DNA from: DAOVXM01 sp963746255 | GTDB taxonomy: Bacteria > Chloroflexota > Anaerolineae > Anaerolineales > UBA4823 | NCBI GenBank assembly: GCA_963746255.1 | Contig: CAVVAJ010000007.1 | Span: forward strand, 1 to 64,000 | DNA: 64,000 bases | Direction: 5' to 3' | The notes under the pieces: generated by a model | What the model saw: only the letters and a program-made list of their open reading frames with translations | What the model was told of the DNA's origin: nothing | Database searches by the model: none | In this document: positions 1-8,629 of the stretch, one piece after another | How the letters are laid out: each line of letters begins with the position of its first letter | How positions within the stretch are numbered: the stretch's first letter is position 1 | Program-made: the position numbers and the translations under genes

Positions 1-740
1 GCAGCCATCCATACACCAGCGGTCGTATCTTTGCTTTTATTACAATTGGAGCGAACCGACTTCCGCCTTCTCGATAATGTACACGCAGCATCTCAGGCCA
101 GCAGCGATCATCTGCTAGCACAGATTTTCCACTATGGTGCAAGCGGAAATTTGCCCAAAGCCGTGGATGGTAGGCTAATGGTGTTAGTTTTGCTAAACGC
201 ACCCATAGGTCATAATCCATAGCAAAGTAGAATGTCGGGTCAAGTGGGCCAACTTTTCGCCATAGGTTTGAGCGGAAGAAAGCGGCTTGCTGGGGGATGT
301 GGACAAAACCACGTCTCAATCGCTTGTAGTCCGTCTTTCTTGCGGGGAACTGCCCGATGATATTTCCACTCTCGTCTATCAGGTTTGCATCGCCATATAC
401 CATGCCGACTTCAGGGTGCGATTGCAGGTAATCAACGGCTCTCTGACACTGCTCCGCTAAGATAAGTGTCATCAGAATTAATCCATGCTATGATTTCACC
501 ATTGGCATGTGCAAAACCCTTGTTTATCGCGTCTGTTTGGCCTTGATCTGCTTCGGATACCCACCAACCCAATTTGTCGGCATATTTCTCTATGATGGCT
601 TTGCTATTATCCGTCGATCCTCCATCGACGATGACATATTCAATATTGGAATAATCTTGATGAAGTACAGATTGGATCGTCTCTTCCAAGTAATCTGCTT
701 GGTTATATGATGGGGTTACGATTGTTACTAAGGGCGGCAT
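1..740 (-). pseudogene. Family 2 glycosyltransferase, frameshifted and cut by the window edge
   Basis: The first ~95 residues from 740 are a GT-A fold family 2 glycosyltransferase N-terminus (TPSYNQADYLEETIQSV, VDGGSTDNS, and the metal-binding region ending INSDDTY). The frame then stops at 432. Removing one base near 446 restores a frame that reads QRAVDYLQSHPEVGMVYGD, then FFRSNLWRKVGPLDP and FAMDYDLWVRLA, and stays open to base 1. This is the normal continuation of the same family. The intact neighbour at 1763-2692 is a close paralogue and shows the expected uninterrupted order. The product would transfer a sugar from a nucleotide sugar in the cytoplasm. The gene continues beyond base 1, so its end is unseen. 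Whether the extra base is real or a sequence error cannot be decided here. Confidence 0.75.
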
Positions 741-748
741 GATTATCC

Positions 749-1687
749 CTAACTTATATCAGGGTAATACTCTTGCACGAGATCTTTCGTAATCGCTTTT
801 ATCCGTTCGATTTCCCCATCTGTCATGCGTTTTTTCCAATTAGACAAATTTTCTTGGCTGTTGAGTTGATATGAGTGGACTCCATTTCTGGAGACCTCGC
901 TCGGGTTTGCAGTGTTGCTAGATTGATGCACTGCTTTTTGCGCTTTATCGTTGAAGTCTAAACCAAGTAATGCAAATAACTTCTCAAAGCCAGATATAGG
1001 ATCGCGCGATAAATCTTCGTGCCGGACGATATGAATTTCAGGGTACTTGGTGGTGTATGTACTCAAAGTTTTATAGAGCATCATCCAAAGGAAACCGCTT
1101 TGTTCAATAATGTCGGTATCGTCAATATTCATCATTGCAGAACAGAACTCCGCCAAGCAATCGCGCATCAGAAGGGGCTGTTCCAGCAGATCTTGAAACG
1201 AAAAAGGCCAATTCAAGCGTTTCAAACTGCTCGCGAAGGCAGCTGGGTTACGAATGCTGACAACGACATCACAGTTCAATTGCTCAATGAACCATGGAAT
1301 TGAAAAAATGGCGAATGGATCTTTGATTAAAGGGCGTTGCTTCTGGATGCGCCCACGGAGGAAATTTGCCCAGTCTCTGCCCATCCGCAGCACATCTTTC
1401 ATGCTTTGTAAGGTCTTGAACTCTAACCAAGGATGGTAGTCGAAGACAAGGGTTTCTTTAAAGGCTGACAGAAATTCGTCTTCATTATCTTTACATATAT
1501 AGGTGTACCAGTAGTTTGTCGGCGCGCGCATAACCCCTAATCGATGAAGAACATTTAGTGGTTCGCTGATATAAGCTGCCTGGCCACTGGCTGCGAGCAT
1601 TTTGCCAATCCAGGTTGTTCCGCTCCGATGGATGCCGGTAACCAAGATCGGTCGATTATTGGATTGTTTATCGGTCAAGTGGGCCAT
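749..1687 (-). CDS. Sulfotransferase family protein
   Basis: A 312-residue cytoplasmic-type sulfotransferase. The N-terminal VTGIHRSGTTWIGKML (about residues 16-31) is the 5'-phosphosulfate-binding loop typical of PAPS-dependent sulfotransferases. VVSIRNPAAFASSL in the middle resembles the 3'-phosphate-binding motif (R, N/D-P and S). It would move sulfate from PAPS to a hydroxyl of the glycan or its precursor. The PAPS could come from the bifunctional synthase at 20505-22295. The start ATG lies just upstream of the motif region, and the gene follows the GT2 gene at 1763-2692 after about 75 bases. It is only distantly similar to the other three sulfotransferases in the window. The acceptor sugar is unknown. 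Confidence 0.85.
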   Translation of the reverse strand: MAHLTDKQSNNRPILVTGIHRSGTTWIGKMLAASGQAAYISEPLNVLHRLGVMRAPTNYWYTYICKDNEDEFLSAFKETLVFDYHPWLEFKTLQSMKDVLRMGRDWANFLRGRIQKQRPLIKDPFAIFSIPWFIEQLNCDVVVSIRNPAAFASSLKRLNWPFSFQDLLEQPLLMRDCLAEFCSAMMNIDDTDIIEQSGFLWMMLYKTLSTYTTKYPEIHIVRHEDLSRDPISGFEKLFALLGLDFNDKAQKAVHQSSNTANPSEVSRNGVHSYQLNSQENLSNWKKRMTDGEIERIKAITKDLVQEYYPDIS

Positions 1688-1762
1688 ACATGTACGGAAT
1701 CAAAGATTTCCCCCCGTCTGTGGTGCTAACAATTTGAGGATTAACATCTTCTCCTGTCAAAA

Positions 1763-2692
1763 TCACGTCTTCCTAAGGCTCGTTTTTACACGGTAGTACC
1801 AATTTGATAATCCTTCGCCACCGATCAGGCTAAGCACAGCATAGATCATACGGTGCCAATGCCTAAGAGTGAAGATTGGATCTGCGCGCAGAGCAACCCA
1901 ATAAGATTGAAGCGCCTTGTGCGGCATACCACCGTCCAACAAGTATCGTCCATTCAAGCGGTATGCGCCGGCTGTAATGCTGTTCCGATTATGTTCGACT
2001 AGCGACGCAAGTTCAGGATCATTGGTCATCCATTCGTAGATCCGTAGAACCTCTTGTCCAAAATCCCCAGCTTCGGATACATTTTTTGCTCCCATATGGT
2101 GACGGGCTGCAGCCAAAAAACTGGGCATGTGTAGGATAGGGGCTCGCTGCGCGATTCTGATCCACAACTGGTGGTCAAGTAAGTATTGATAAGATTCATC
2201 CAAGAAGCCGGTATGTTTGAGTATGCTGTACCGCATGAATACAGCCGGCTGGCAGATGATCCGGAATGCCATTAACTCTGTCAGTCCCCAGTTTCCGAAT
2301 ATCAGTTTATTTAGGGTATTGCCCTCTTGGTCGACGGTTATTGCATCACCAAACACCATCCCTAACGCTGGCTGGCTAACGAGCATTGCTATGGCATCTC
2401 TGATTGCGTCTGGCTGATAATAATCGTCAGAGTTTAACCAGCCCACTATATCGCCGTTTGCGCGGGCTAAACCCTTATTAATTGCATCGGCTTGACCTTC
2501 ATCCCTTTCTGAAACCCACCACGCCAGTCGGTCTTGATATCTACGGATGATATCAACGCTGCCGTCACTGGAACCGCCATCCACAACAATATATTCTATC
2601 GGCGCATAATCTTGGCTTAGCACCGATTGGATAGTTTGCTCTAAAAACGTTGCTTGGTTGTAGGAGGGGGTGATGATCGTTACGAGTGTCAC
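1763..2692 (-). CDS. Family 2 glycosyltransferase
   Basis: A 309-residue GT2 enzyme. It opens with TIITPSYNQATFLEQTIQSV, followed by VDGGSSDGS and the NSDDYY metal-binding site near residue 90. The acceptor half contains the FLDESYQYLLDHQLWIRIA region typical of this subfamily. It has no membrane helices of its own and should act at the cytoplasmic face. Its ATG overlaps the stop of the upstream GT39 gene (ATGA at 2689-2692), which suggests translational coupling. It is paralogous to the broken gene at 1-740, so a local duplication is likely. Donor and acceptor cannot be named from sequence. Confidence 0.9.
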   Translation of the reverse strand: MTLVTIITPSYNQATFLEQTIQSVLSQDYAPIEYIVVDGGSSDGSVDIIRRYQDRLAWWVSERDEGQADAINKGLARANGDIVGWLNSDDYYQPDAIRDAIAMLVSQPALGMVFGDAITVDQEGNTLNKLIFGNWGLTELMAFRIICQPAVFMRYSILKHTGFLDESYQYLLDHQLWIRIAQRAPILHMPSFLAAARHHMGAKNVSEAGDFGQEVLRIYEWMTNDPELASLVEHNRNSITAGAYRLNGRYLLDGGMPHKALQSYWVALRADPIFTLRHWHRMIYAVLSLIGGEGLSNWYYRVKTSLRKT

Positions 2693-4167
2693 GGAGATTG
2701 CCCGGCTAAACCATAGATTAGATAGCCTCCCCCTTCCCCGACAACGGGATAATTGCTTTCGAGCATCTTCTTCAAGTCGGGCTGGTCGTTGAATTGGTTG
2801 AAGCTTGTGATCACAAAGTAACTTTTACCGTCGGTTTTCTTATCAAAGAAGTTTTCAAATTCCTTCTCATTCCCGCGCAGTTTGGATAACTGGCGTTCGC
2901 CTCTATTTGGCCATAGCGTTACTTTGCGCCAGCCAAAATACATTAACCGGTAGCCATAATCCTGCGTGAGCGCTATGATCTTGCCATCGCTAGGTAGATA
3001 TGAGGCGATTTCTTCCCAAAAAGCAGGCTCGTGGCGGAAATCTTGACTGTTGAATTCTGCAATTGATAACCAGGCAGTGAAAATGAAACCGACTAGTACA
3101 ATACCGATAAAGGCAATTTGCCAGATTCTTTTCTGTTCGCGGAGTTTTTCAATTAGCAGTTCAACAACGGGAACGAGGGAGAGGCCGATGATGGGTATCA
3201 GCTGAATGTGGTAATAATTGTGAGTGTACATCTGGTACGGCAGAAATAGTCCATAGATGAGATAACCAGCCCACATCCCCAGTAAGAGAGCCCGGTACCT
3301 GGGTTTAGCGATAAGGACCCCGGTCAGTGCTAACAATATTGCAGCAAACCCCATGATGCTTTGCACCAAGCTGAACCAGCGGACATATAGGGAAGGGTCG
3401 AGTAAGAGATGGGATAATGATAAAGTCCAGCTAGTAAAATAATCTGATGCCCGCCCGCCGCGGTTAATGTAAAAGATCGCCGACGGCAGTATCATCAAGA
3501 ATGCCATCAGCCAAACCTGCAAATTTCGCCAGAAACGCTTAATACCGAGCGTGTACAGCACCAGAGCAATCGCTGCTCCACCCACGATGTAGACGGCAAC
3601 AACTTTGGTCAGGATAGCCATGCCGCCTAATACGCCGGAAATCACAGCCCATTTCCAGCCGGGTTTCTCAGACCATAGATATAAGGAGTATATGGTCAGG
3701 ATGACCCACATGACCATACCCGGGTCCGGCTGAAAAGAGCGGCTAGCTTGAACACCGAAAGGCAGCACGACATAATATGCCAGGGCGAACAAGGCACTCG
3801 TGAAGGAGGCAATACGACGGGCAAGTCCATAGAGTGTAATTCCCCCCACTATCCAGAAGAGCGAGTTAATAATCCGGGCTACCCACCAGTTTTCCTCCCC
3901 CGTCAAGAGGTATATATATGCTACGATTTTTTCTAGGATTGAAGGTTCATACTGTCCAGTTGAGCCCCAGAATGCAATCGCCTGTTCCCGTAAATCCGGA
4001 TCGGGATTTGGGAGCATAACATAATACATGCCGCGCGCGATAATTGCTCCGCGCAGCTGCCGGGTTGAGTGAAAGTCGATAGGGGGATCAGTCAGGTCGT
4101 ATAGTCGCAGAATTAATCCAAAAAGAAGAAGAAGGGCGACCAATAGATATTGGTATGAGCGTTTCAT
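2689..4167 (-). CDS. GT39-type polytopic membrane glycosyltransferase
   Basis: A 492-residue integral membrane protein with an N-terminal helix, a short extracytoplasmic loop containing LTDPPIDFHSTRQLRG, and roughly ten further hydrophobic segments. A soluble C-terminal tail follows (about residues 380-492). This layout matches GT-C fold enzymes of the PMT/ArnT (GT39) superfamily, which use a polyprenyl-phosphate sugar outside the membrane. The acidic residue in the first loop (PIDF) sits where the catalytic Asp is expected. It lies directly upstream of, and overlaps by four bases, the GT2 gene at 1763-2692. It is divergent from the GT39 family at 47-60 kb, which carries a different 'EHPGVT' motif. 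Substrate unknown. Confidence 0.8.
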   Translation of the reverse strand: MKRSYQYLLVALLLLFGLILRLYDLTDPPIDFHSTRQLRGAIIARGMYYVMLPNPDPDLREQAIAFWGSTGQYEPSILEKIVAYIYLLTGEENWWVARIINSLFWIVGGITLYGLARRIASFTSALFALAYYVVLPFGVQASRSFQPDPGMVMWVILTIYSLYLWSEKPGWKWAVISGVLGGMAILTKVVAVYIVGGAAIALVLYTLGIKRFWRNLQVWLMAFLMILPSAIFYINRGGRASDYFTSWTLSLSHLLLDPSLYVRWFSLVQSIMGFAAILLALTGVLIAKPRYRALLLGMWAGYLIYGLFLPYQMYTHNYYHIQLIPIIGLSLVPVVELLIEKLREQKRIWQIAFIGIVLVGFIFTAWLSIAEFNSQDFRHEPAFWEEIASYLPSDGKIIALTQDYGYRLMYFGWRKVTLWPNRGERQLSKLRGNEKEFENFFDKKTDGKSYFVITSFNQFNDQPDLKKMLESNYPVVGEGGGYLIYGLAGQSP

Positions 4168-4219
4168 ATTATTAATGTATACGGTGTTTGGGAATTATGA
4201 TTAGATTGTATAGAATATT

Positions 4220-5032
4220 CTAAAATAATGCATTAAAATCTACCTTCGGAAATATGTCCAGCATACCACCTACCGTGGCGTCAATCACTGTTTTCCCTGC
4301 CCGTTGGTAGGCTTCGTTTGCCATCCGGTACGCTCGTTCAGAAGTTTCTAAATCGGGCAACTGCCAGCGAAAACCTTTTCCAAAATATTTTGCATCAAAA
4401 TGGTCTGGGTCATCACCCTGTGAGACAACTGTCGAGTTCGGTTCTCCTTGGGTCGTGAAATTATGGTCGACGCCAATTAATATGACCTCATCGAAACCCA
4501 TGTGATAGGCTAATTGCAAGGTGACATAAGTGACAGTCGCGCCCTCCCAAAGCCGTCCACGCACATCAGTGGCGAATTTGGGGCCCGAATAGGTAGTATG
4601 CAGGAACATCATGTCGTCTCTAGGTTTGATCAACGGATGTGAACGCCATGACAGGAATTTTGGCATCTCCAGGGTTCGGATATCGTCTGCACATTGTTCT
4701 ATGACCAAGCTGTTCACAGATACATAATAGGAACTAGTAAAACCTAATTCGGGGAAGGCTAAGTAGAAGCGGTTCATCCCAAAGGAGATTTCATCTTTCA
4801 GAAGTGAGAGATCGGTGCGTTTGAGACTTGGACCGTTACCGATAATGAACGCGCGCCCGCCACGATGACAGTTTTGGTACTGCCCTAGCTGACGAATGCT
4901 GGCTCGTCGTAGTGGATGAAGAGCAGCGGCAGGCCATAAAGCCGCACGTTGAATAGCATAACGTGTAGAACTCGCGGTGTGCCAAATAGGCCGGGGCATT
5001 TTTTGTTTAATACTTTGCTTTGTTTCTTCCAT
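4220..5032 (-). CDS. DUF115/GT42-like protein, candidate nonulosonic acid transferase
   Basis: A 270-residue soluble protein. FIIGNGPSLKRTDLSLL (residues 62-78) is the nucleotide-binding opening motif shared by DUF115 (MptE-like, Maf family) proteins and by GT42 CstI/CstII sialyltransferases. The central GATVTYVTLQLAYHMGFDEV followed by ILIGVDHNF (about 164-192) has the same pattern as the 'SGVYM-A-ALGY-EIYL-G-D' block of GT42. A His in GDDPDHFD (H211) lies where CstII has its catalytic His, although I aligned this only by eye. Placed in a locus with three NeuB and three CMP-synthetase-like genes, a CMP-nonulosonate transferase role is attractive but unproven. The alternative is a generic DUF115 protein of unknown role. 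Confidence 0.65.
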   Translation of the reverse strand: MEETKQSIKQKMPRPIWHTASSTRYAIQRAALWPAAALHPLRRASIRQLGQYQNCHRGGRAFIIGNGPSLKRTDLSLLKDEISFGMNRFYLAFPELGFTSSYYVSVNSLVIEQCADDIRTLEMPKFLSWRSHPLIKPRDDMMFLHTTYSGPKFATDVRGRLWEGATVTYVTLQLAYHMGFDEVILIGVDHNFTTQGEPNSTVVSQGDDPDHFDAKYFGKGFRWQLPDLETSERAYRMANEAYQRAGKTVIDATVGGMLDIFPKVDFNALF

Positions 5033-5113
5033 CGTTTAGAGTGTGCCGACAATTATGGATCACGAATGATTGGGTTTGTCCAGGCATTGATTACTCCTCG
5101 CCATGGAATAGAA

Positions 5114-5896
5114 TCACTCAGTGCTAAGACGCGCCGTTGCACCACCATCAATTACCAGTGCCTGTCCGGTCATAAACGAGGATTGTTTATCATCCGCTAG
5201 GAAGTATATGGCTTGAGCTATTTCATGTGGCTGACCAACGCGACCGTTCACCGTTTTCCTGGCAAGATTGTCCAATCTGGCCAGGATATCATCGCCCTGA
5301 ACGTGACCACGACCCAAACCAGCACGCAGCATAGGCGTATCAACCGCACCAGGCAGGATAGCATTGGCACGGATGTTATCGGGCGCGAATTCAATCGCCA
5401 GCGCCCTCGTGAAGGCTAAAAGTCCCCCTTTACTGGCGGCATACGCGGCAATATTAGCGGAGGTGGCAATCGCATGAACTGATGAGACGTTAACAATCGC
5501 GCCTCCCCCAGCAGCCTTCAGCAGTGGATGCGCAAGCTTGATACCTAAAAACACAGAGCGTAAATTAGAAGCCATAACCATGTCCCAATCCTCAACACTG
5601 GTCTCCAGGAGGGGTTTAGCAATCTGTACGGCCGCGTTATTCACCAAGGCATGCAATTTCCCTGTGTATCTCTGTGCCTGCAGAAAGATCGTTTCGAGGT
5701 TCTCGCTGTCCGCAATATCTGATTGGATATAGAGTCCGCCTAGCGGGAATGGTTCTCCAAACAAAGCACGATCAACCCCGATAACCCGCCAGCCTGATTG
5801 GGCAAAGTGGTGCACTGTAGCGCGTCCGATACCTCCAGCCGCGCCGGTTATCAAAACAGAACGTTGATCGTTTTCTCTAGCGGGGACTGTATTCAT
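5114..5896 (-). CDS. Short-chain dehydrogenase/reductase (SDR)
   Basis: A 260-residue classical SDR: LITGAAGGIGRA near residue 15 (TGxxxGIG cofactor loop), LVNNAAV near 86, the catalytic Ser in VNVSSVHA, YAASKGG (Tyr and Lys of the catalytic triad) and the PGAVDTPM segment. It would oxidise or reduce a hydroxyl or keto group on a sugar or sugar-acid using NAD(P). Its ATG overlaps the stop of the 2-hydroxyacid dehydrogenase gene (5893-5896), so two oxidoreductases are made together. With the cytidylyltransferase just upstream they look like a three-gene unit for one precursor sugar. Substrate unknown. Confidence 0.88.
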   Translation of the reverse strand: MNTVPARENDQRSVLITGAAGGIGRATVHHFAQSGWRVIGVDRALFGEPFPLGGLYIQSDIADSENLETIFLQAQRYTGKLHALVNNAAVQIAKPLLETSVEDWDMVMASNLRSVFLGIKLAHPLLKAAGGGAIVNVSSVHAIATSANIAAYAASKGGLLAFTRALAIEFAPDNIRANAILPGAVDTPMLRAGLGRGHVQGDDILARLDNLARKTVNGRVGQPHEIAQAIYFLADDKQSSFMTGQALVIDGGATARLSTE

Positions 5897-6882
5897 TTTT
5901 TTGCCATCCTTAGTTCTAGGTCCTCGCTGGGAATGTTTAATCCCGTGAGTATATTGCGAATTGTGTTTACGTGTACCCGCTCCCAGGCAGCAGGGCTAGA
6001 ATTGGCATTATGGGGGGCTAAAAGTACATTATCTAGATTTAAAAGGGGACTGTCAGGCGGCAGCGGTTCAATTTCATACACATCCATAGCAGCGCCGGCG
6101 ATCTGCCTTCGCTGCAATGCTTCAGCCAAAGCGGCTTCATCCACAACTGGCCCTCTAGAGGTGTTGATCAAAACTGCAGAGTGTTTCATCATGGATAGGG
6201 TTTTCTTGTTTATCAGGTGTCGGCTGGAAGGATTTAGGTCGCAGCTTAAACTGACGAAGTCAGCGCGACGGAGGATCTCATATAGGTTGGTCATTTCTAG
6301 GTAATTTTCCACAATAAAATCCGGATCAATCGCAACGATATCTGTCCCCAGAACTTGCATACCAAATGCACACGCTCGACGAACGACAGCCTTACCTATC
6401 CGGCCTACGCCGATTACTCCAAGTGAACACTCGCTCAATGAGCGGCCTGGAATTTTATCCCAGCGTCCGGCTTTCATATCACTATCCATCCAGGGGTGGC
6501 GGCGGGCGAATGCAAGCATGTATCCAAATATCGTATCGGCTACGGGAAGAGTGAAGGCATTGGGCGTGCGGTACACATGGATGCCAAGTTGAGAACAGGC
6601 TGCTTGATCGATCGAGTCAATCCCAGTGCCCCACTTCGATAGCACTTTCAGTCTCGGCGAACATGCGTTCAATACGCGTACCGTGTAGCGGTCATCGCCA
6701 CAAATCGCGCCATCGAATTTTCCAGCGTAGTTCAGCAGATCGCTCTCATCCATCCGCTCAATTACTTCTTTAGGAGAAATCACGTCCAATCCGTAATCTT
6801 TGAGAATAGGTTCGAAACGGTCCATATAGCGCAACATATAAGGTGCTGACACCAAGATAGTGTATATGGGTTTCTTGTGCAT
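5893..6882 (-). CDS. D-isomer specific 2-hydroxyacid dehydrogenase
   Basis: A 329-residue member of the phosphoglycerate dehydrogenase-like family. The NAD-binding loop is GVIGVGRIGKAV near residue 158, followed by the typical LINTSRGPVVDEAALAEAL segment and the C-terminal catalytic His in LLAPHNANSSP. The substrate-binding half contains KWGTGIDSID, the family's Gly-rich loop. It would interconvert a 2-keto acid and a 2-hydroxy acid. In this locus the substrate might be a keto-acid intermediate of sugar synthesis rather than 3-phosphoglycerate, because no serine pathway gene is nearby. It overlaps the next SDR gene by four bases. Confidence 0.88.
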   Translation of the reverse strand: MHKKPIYTILVSAPYMLRYMDRFEPILKDYGLDVISPKEVIERMDESDLLNYAGKFDGAICGDDRYTVRVLNACSPRLKVLSKWGTGIDSIDQAACSQLGIHVYRTPNAFTLPVADTIFGYMLAFARRHPWMDSDMKAGRWDKIPGRSLSECSLGVIGVGRIGKAVVRRACAFGMQVLGTDIVAIDPDFIVENYLEMTNLYEILRRADFVSLSCDLNPSSRHLINKKTLSMMKHSAVLINTSRGPVVDEAALAEALQRRQIAGAAMDVYEIEPLPPDSPLLNLDNVLLAPHNANSSPAAWERVHVNTIRNILTGLNIPSEDLELRMAKK

Positions 6883-6903
6883 TATGCGTAGGTACTCCCT
6901 GGA

Positions 6904-7581
6904 TTAGTTTCCATGTTCGCGCAATTTGTTGATTAAATATTCTGTGACCAGAAAATCCAATTCATTGTCAATATCCCAAGCTTCTTGGGGATCTAATTCA
7001 AACATATAAGGTCTTTCTCCCAGGCGGTTGCGGCGCTCGAGTAGGATTTCCCTGGTGAAGATGTATATGCAAGAGTTTTCCTGATATATGGGGGGTAAGT
7101 CTTGAGTTTGCAGCAGGATGGCTGGGTTGTGATTGATCGGTCGCGCAAGCTGGTCCCATAAGCGGTTCTGGAGACGTGTTACACCGAATAAGGAATCATA
7201 ACTTGGATAATGTCTCAGAAAAATATCGATAGCTTTAGTGATAGTCGCTGCGCTCAATAATGGATTTGTGCTGTGGGTTTGTAAATAAAAATCAGCTTGT
7301 ACCTGGGTTGTATCATATGCCAGGATTTCATTCATTGAGCATTCATTGGCACACAGATTCTGAGGTCGATCGATAATGTATACATCCGGGAAATTTTTCC
7401 GCAAACCTGCCATGATCGGCTTAGAATCGGTATCTACTACTATTTTATTGATCCCTGGGCAGTTCATTAGGGTGGAAATGATATGTTCGTACAATGGTTT
7501 CCCATTCAATGGACGATAATTCTTACCAGGCACACGCTGCGAGTGATGTCGCATTGGGACTAGAGCTGTGATTTGTGTCAT
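6904..7581 (-). CDS. neuA: Cytidylyltransferase, CMP-nonulosonate synthetase family
   Basis: About 225 residues. ALVPMRHHSQRVPGKNYRPLNGKPL at the start is a variant of the 'IPARGGSKGIP-KN' nucleotide-binding loop of acylneuraminate cytidylyltransferases. It is followed by IVVDTDS, LQTHSTNPLL and EAWDIDNELDF, the usual CTP and metal-binding blocks. A longer reading starts at a TTG (7599). I prefer the ATG at 7581 because a purine-rich GAAGAG lies about ten bases upstream. It would activate a 3-deoxy-2-ulosonic acid as its CMP ester. The loop has MRHHSQR in place of ARGGSKG, so its sugar may differ from those of the other two cytidylyltransferases in the window. Confidence 0.8.
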   Translation of the reverse strand: MTQITALVPMRHHSQRVPGKNYRPLNGKPLYEHIISTLMNCPGINKIVVDTDSKPIMAGLRKNFPDVYIIDRPQNLCANECSMNEILAYDTTQVQADFYLQTHSTNPLLSAATITKAIDIFLRHYPSYDSLFGVTRLQNRLWDQLARPINHNPAILLQTQDLPPIYQENSCIYIFTREILLERRNRLGERPYMFELDPQEAWDIDNELDFLVTEYLINKLREHGN

Positions 7582-7733
7582 GTTATTCGCACTCTTCAAT
7601 AGAGATATCTATGGCTGCAACTGATCTGAGGCTTTGAGGTTTCGTGATTATTCGGAAAGGCGAGGATTGCTGGAATTGATGGCATTGAATTATTGTGTCT
7701 GAGCAGGGGTCGTAAATTCCGCACGACCAGTGT

Positions 7734-8609
7734 TTACCAGGCAAGATCCTTTTCGTAGCCAAGCTGGATTAATGCACGACCTGCAGTATCTATTATCAGT
7801 TTTTTATTCTCCGCATCAACCTGGTCTTTCCAAGCACCACTACCACCTTTTCGAAAAGTGGGCGATCTCTGTGGATCGATCCCTGCAAGCAGGACCTCTG
7901 TGGCTTCTGTTACATTTACCCTGGGGATGAAGCCATGCTTGATTACGTGTTTGAGGATGTTGCTGACTGACTCAAATTGCTGGTTAATAAGATTTTCATA
8001 CATTAACACAAATACAGCCTCGCAACCCATCCATCCCAGGTAGGGTTCGAGCCGTTTCCCGATATCAGGGAAAGGGAATGGTGCATTTGGTAAACCGAGG
8101 ATGCTTGTTCTCAAGCGCTCTTCAAAAGTTGATAATTCATTGGCGTAATAATTGTGCAGGATGTGTTTCGGTGCCATGTCGGTAACGTAATGGACATGGG
8201 ATACGAGCACATCACGTGGGTCTCGGATGATGAAAAAAGATGCAATGCTTTGCTGGGACATGAATTTAACGACTTGATCGGTGGCATGCAGATGCCCGTA
8301 TGCAATATTTCCTGCGTTCAAGCGCCGTAGATCATGGAGTATTTCCATTTCCGCTCTATGTCGACCATCCATACCATCATATGTGACGATCGCGGGCAAC
8401 CCGCTATCGACAAACGGTCCCAGAGTTGTAAAGCCAGCCAAGATTTGCGTCAATAAATGCGTTCCACTCTTGGGAAATGAGTTCGAAAAAAGAATGGGTA
8501 AATCATCGATACTATAGTTGGGGTATTGCACCCGCTGTTTTGTTCTCCGCAGCGCTCGTCTAGCTAGTTTAACCTGGAACTGAGCTGATTTTAGAAATTT
8601 GTTACCCAT
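7734..8609 (-). CDS. Sulfotransferase domain protein
   Basis: A 291-residue PAPS-dependent sulfotransferase. FSNSFPKSGTHLLTQIL near residue 42 is the 5'-phosphosulfate loop (PKSGTH). FIIRDPRDVLVSHVHY is the 3'-phosphate motif (RDPRD, with Ser further on). FRKGGSGAWKDQ near the C-terminus is the conserved 'RKG-G-W' block that closes over the cofactor. It is a tandem paralogue of the gene at 8630-9493, only about 20 bases upstream. Both would sulfate the glycan or a precursor. The acceptor is not predictable. Confidence 0.9.
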   Translation of the reverse strand: MGNKFLKSAQFQVKLARRALRRTKQRVQYPNYSIDDLPILFSNSFPKSGTHLLTQILAGFTTLGPFVDSGLPAIVTYDGMDGRHRAEMEILHDLRRLNAGNIAYGHLHATDQVVKFMSQQSIASFFIIRDPRDVLVSHVHYVTDMAPKHILHNYYANELSTFEERLRTSILGLPNAPFPFPDIGKRLEPYLGWMGCEAVFVLMYENLINQQFESVSNILKHVIKHGFIPRVNVTEATEVLLAGIDPQRSPTFRKGGSGAWKDQVDAENKKLIIDTAGRALIQLGYEKDLAW

Positions 8610-8629
8610 TCATGATCGCCAGCAGAAAC

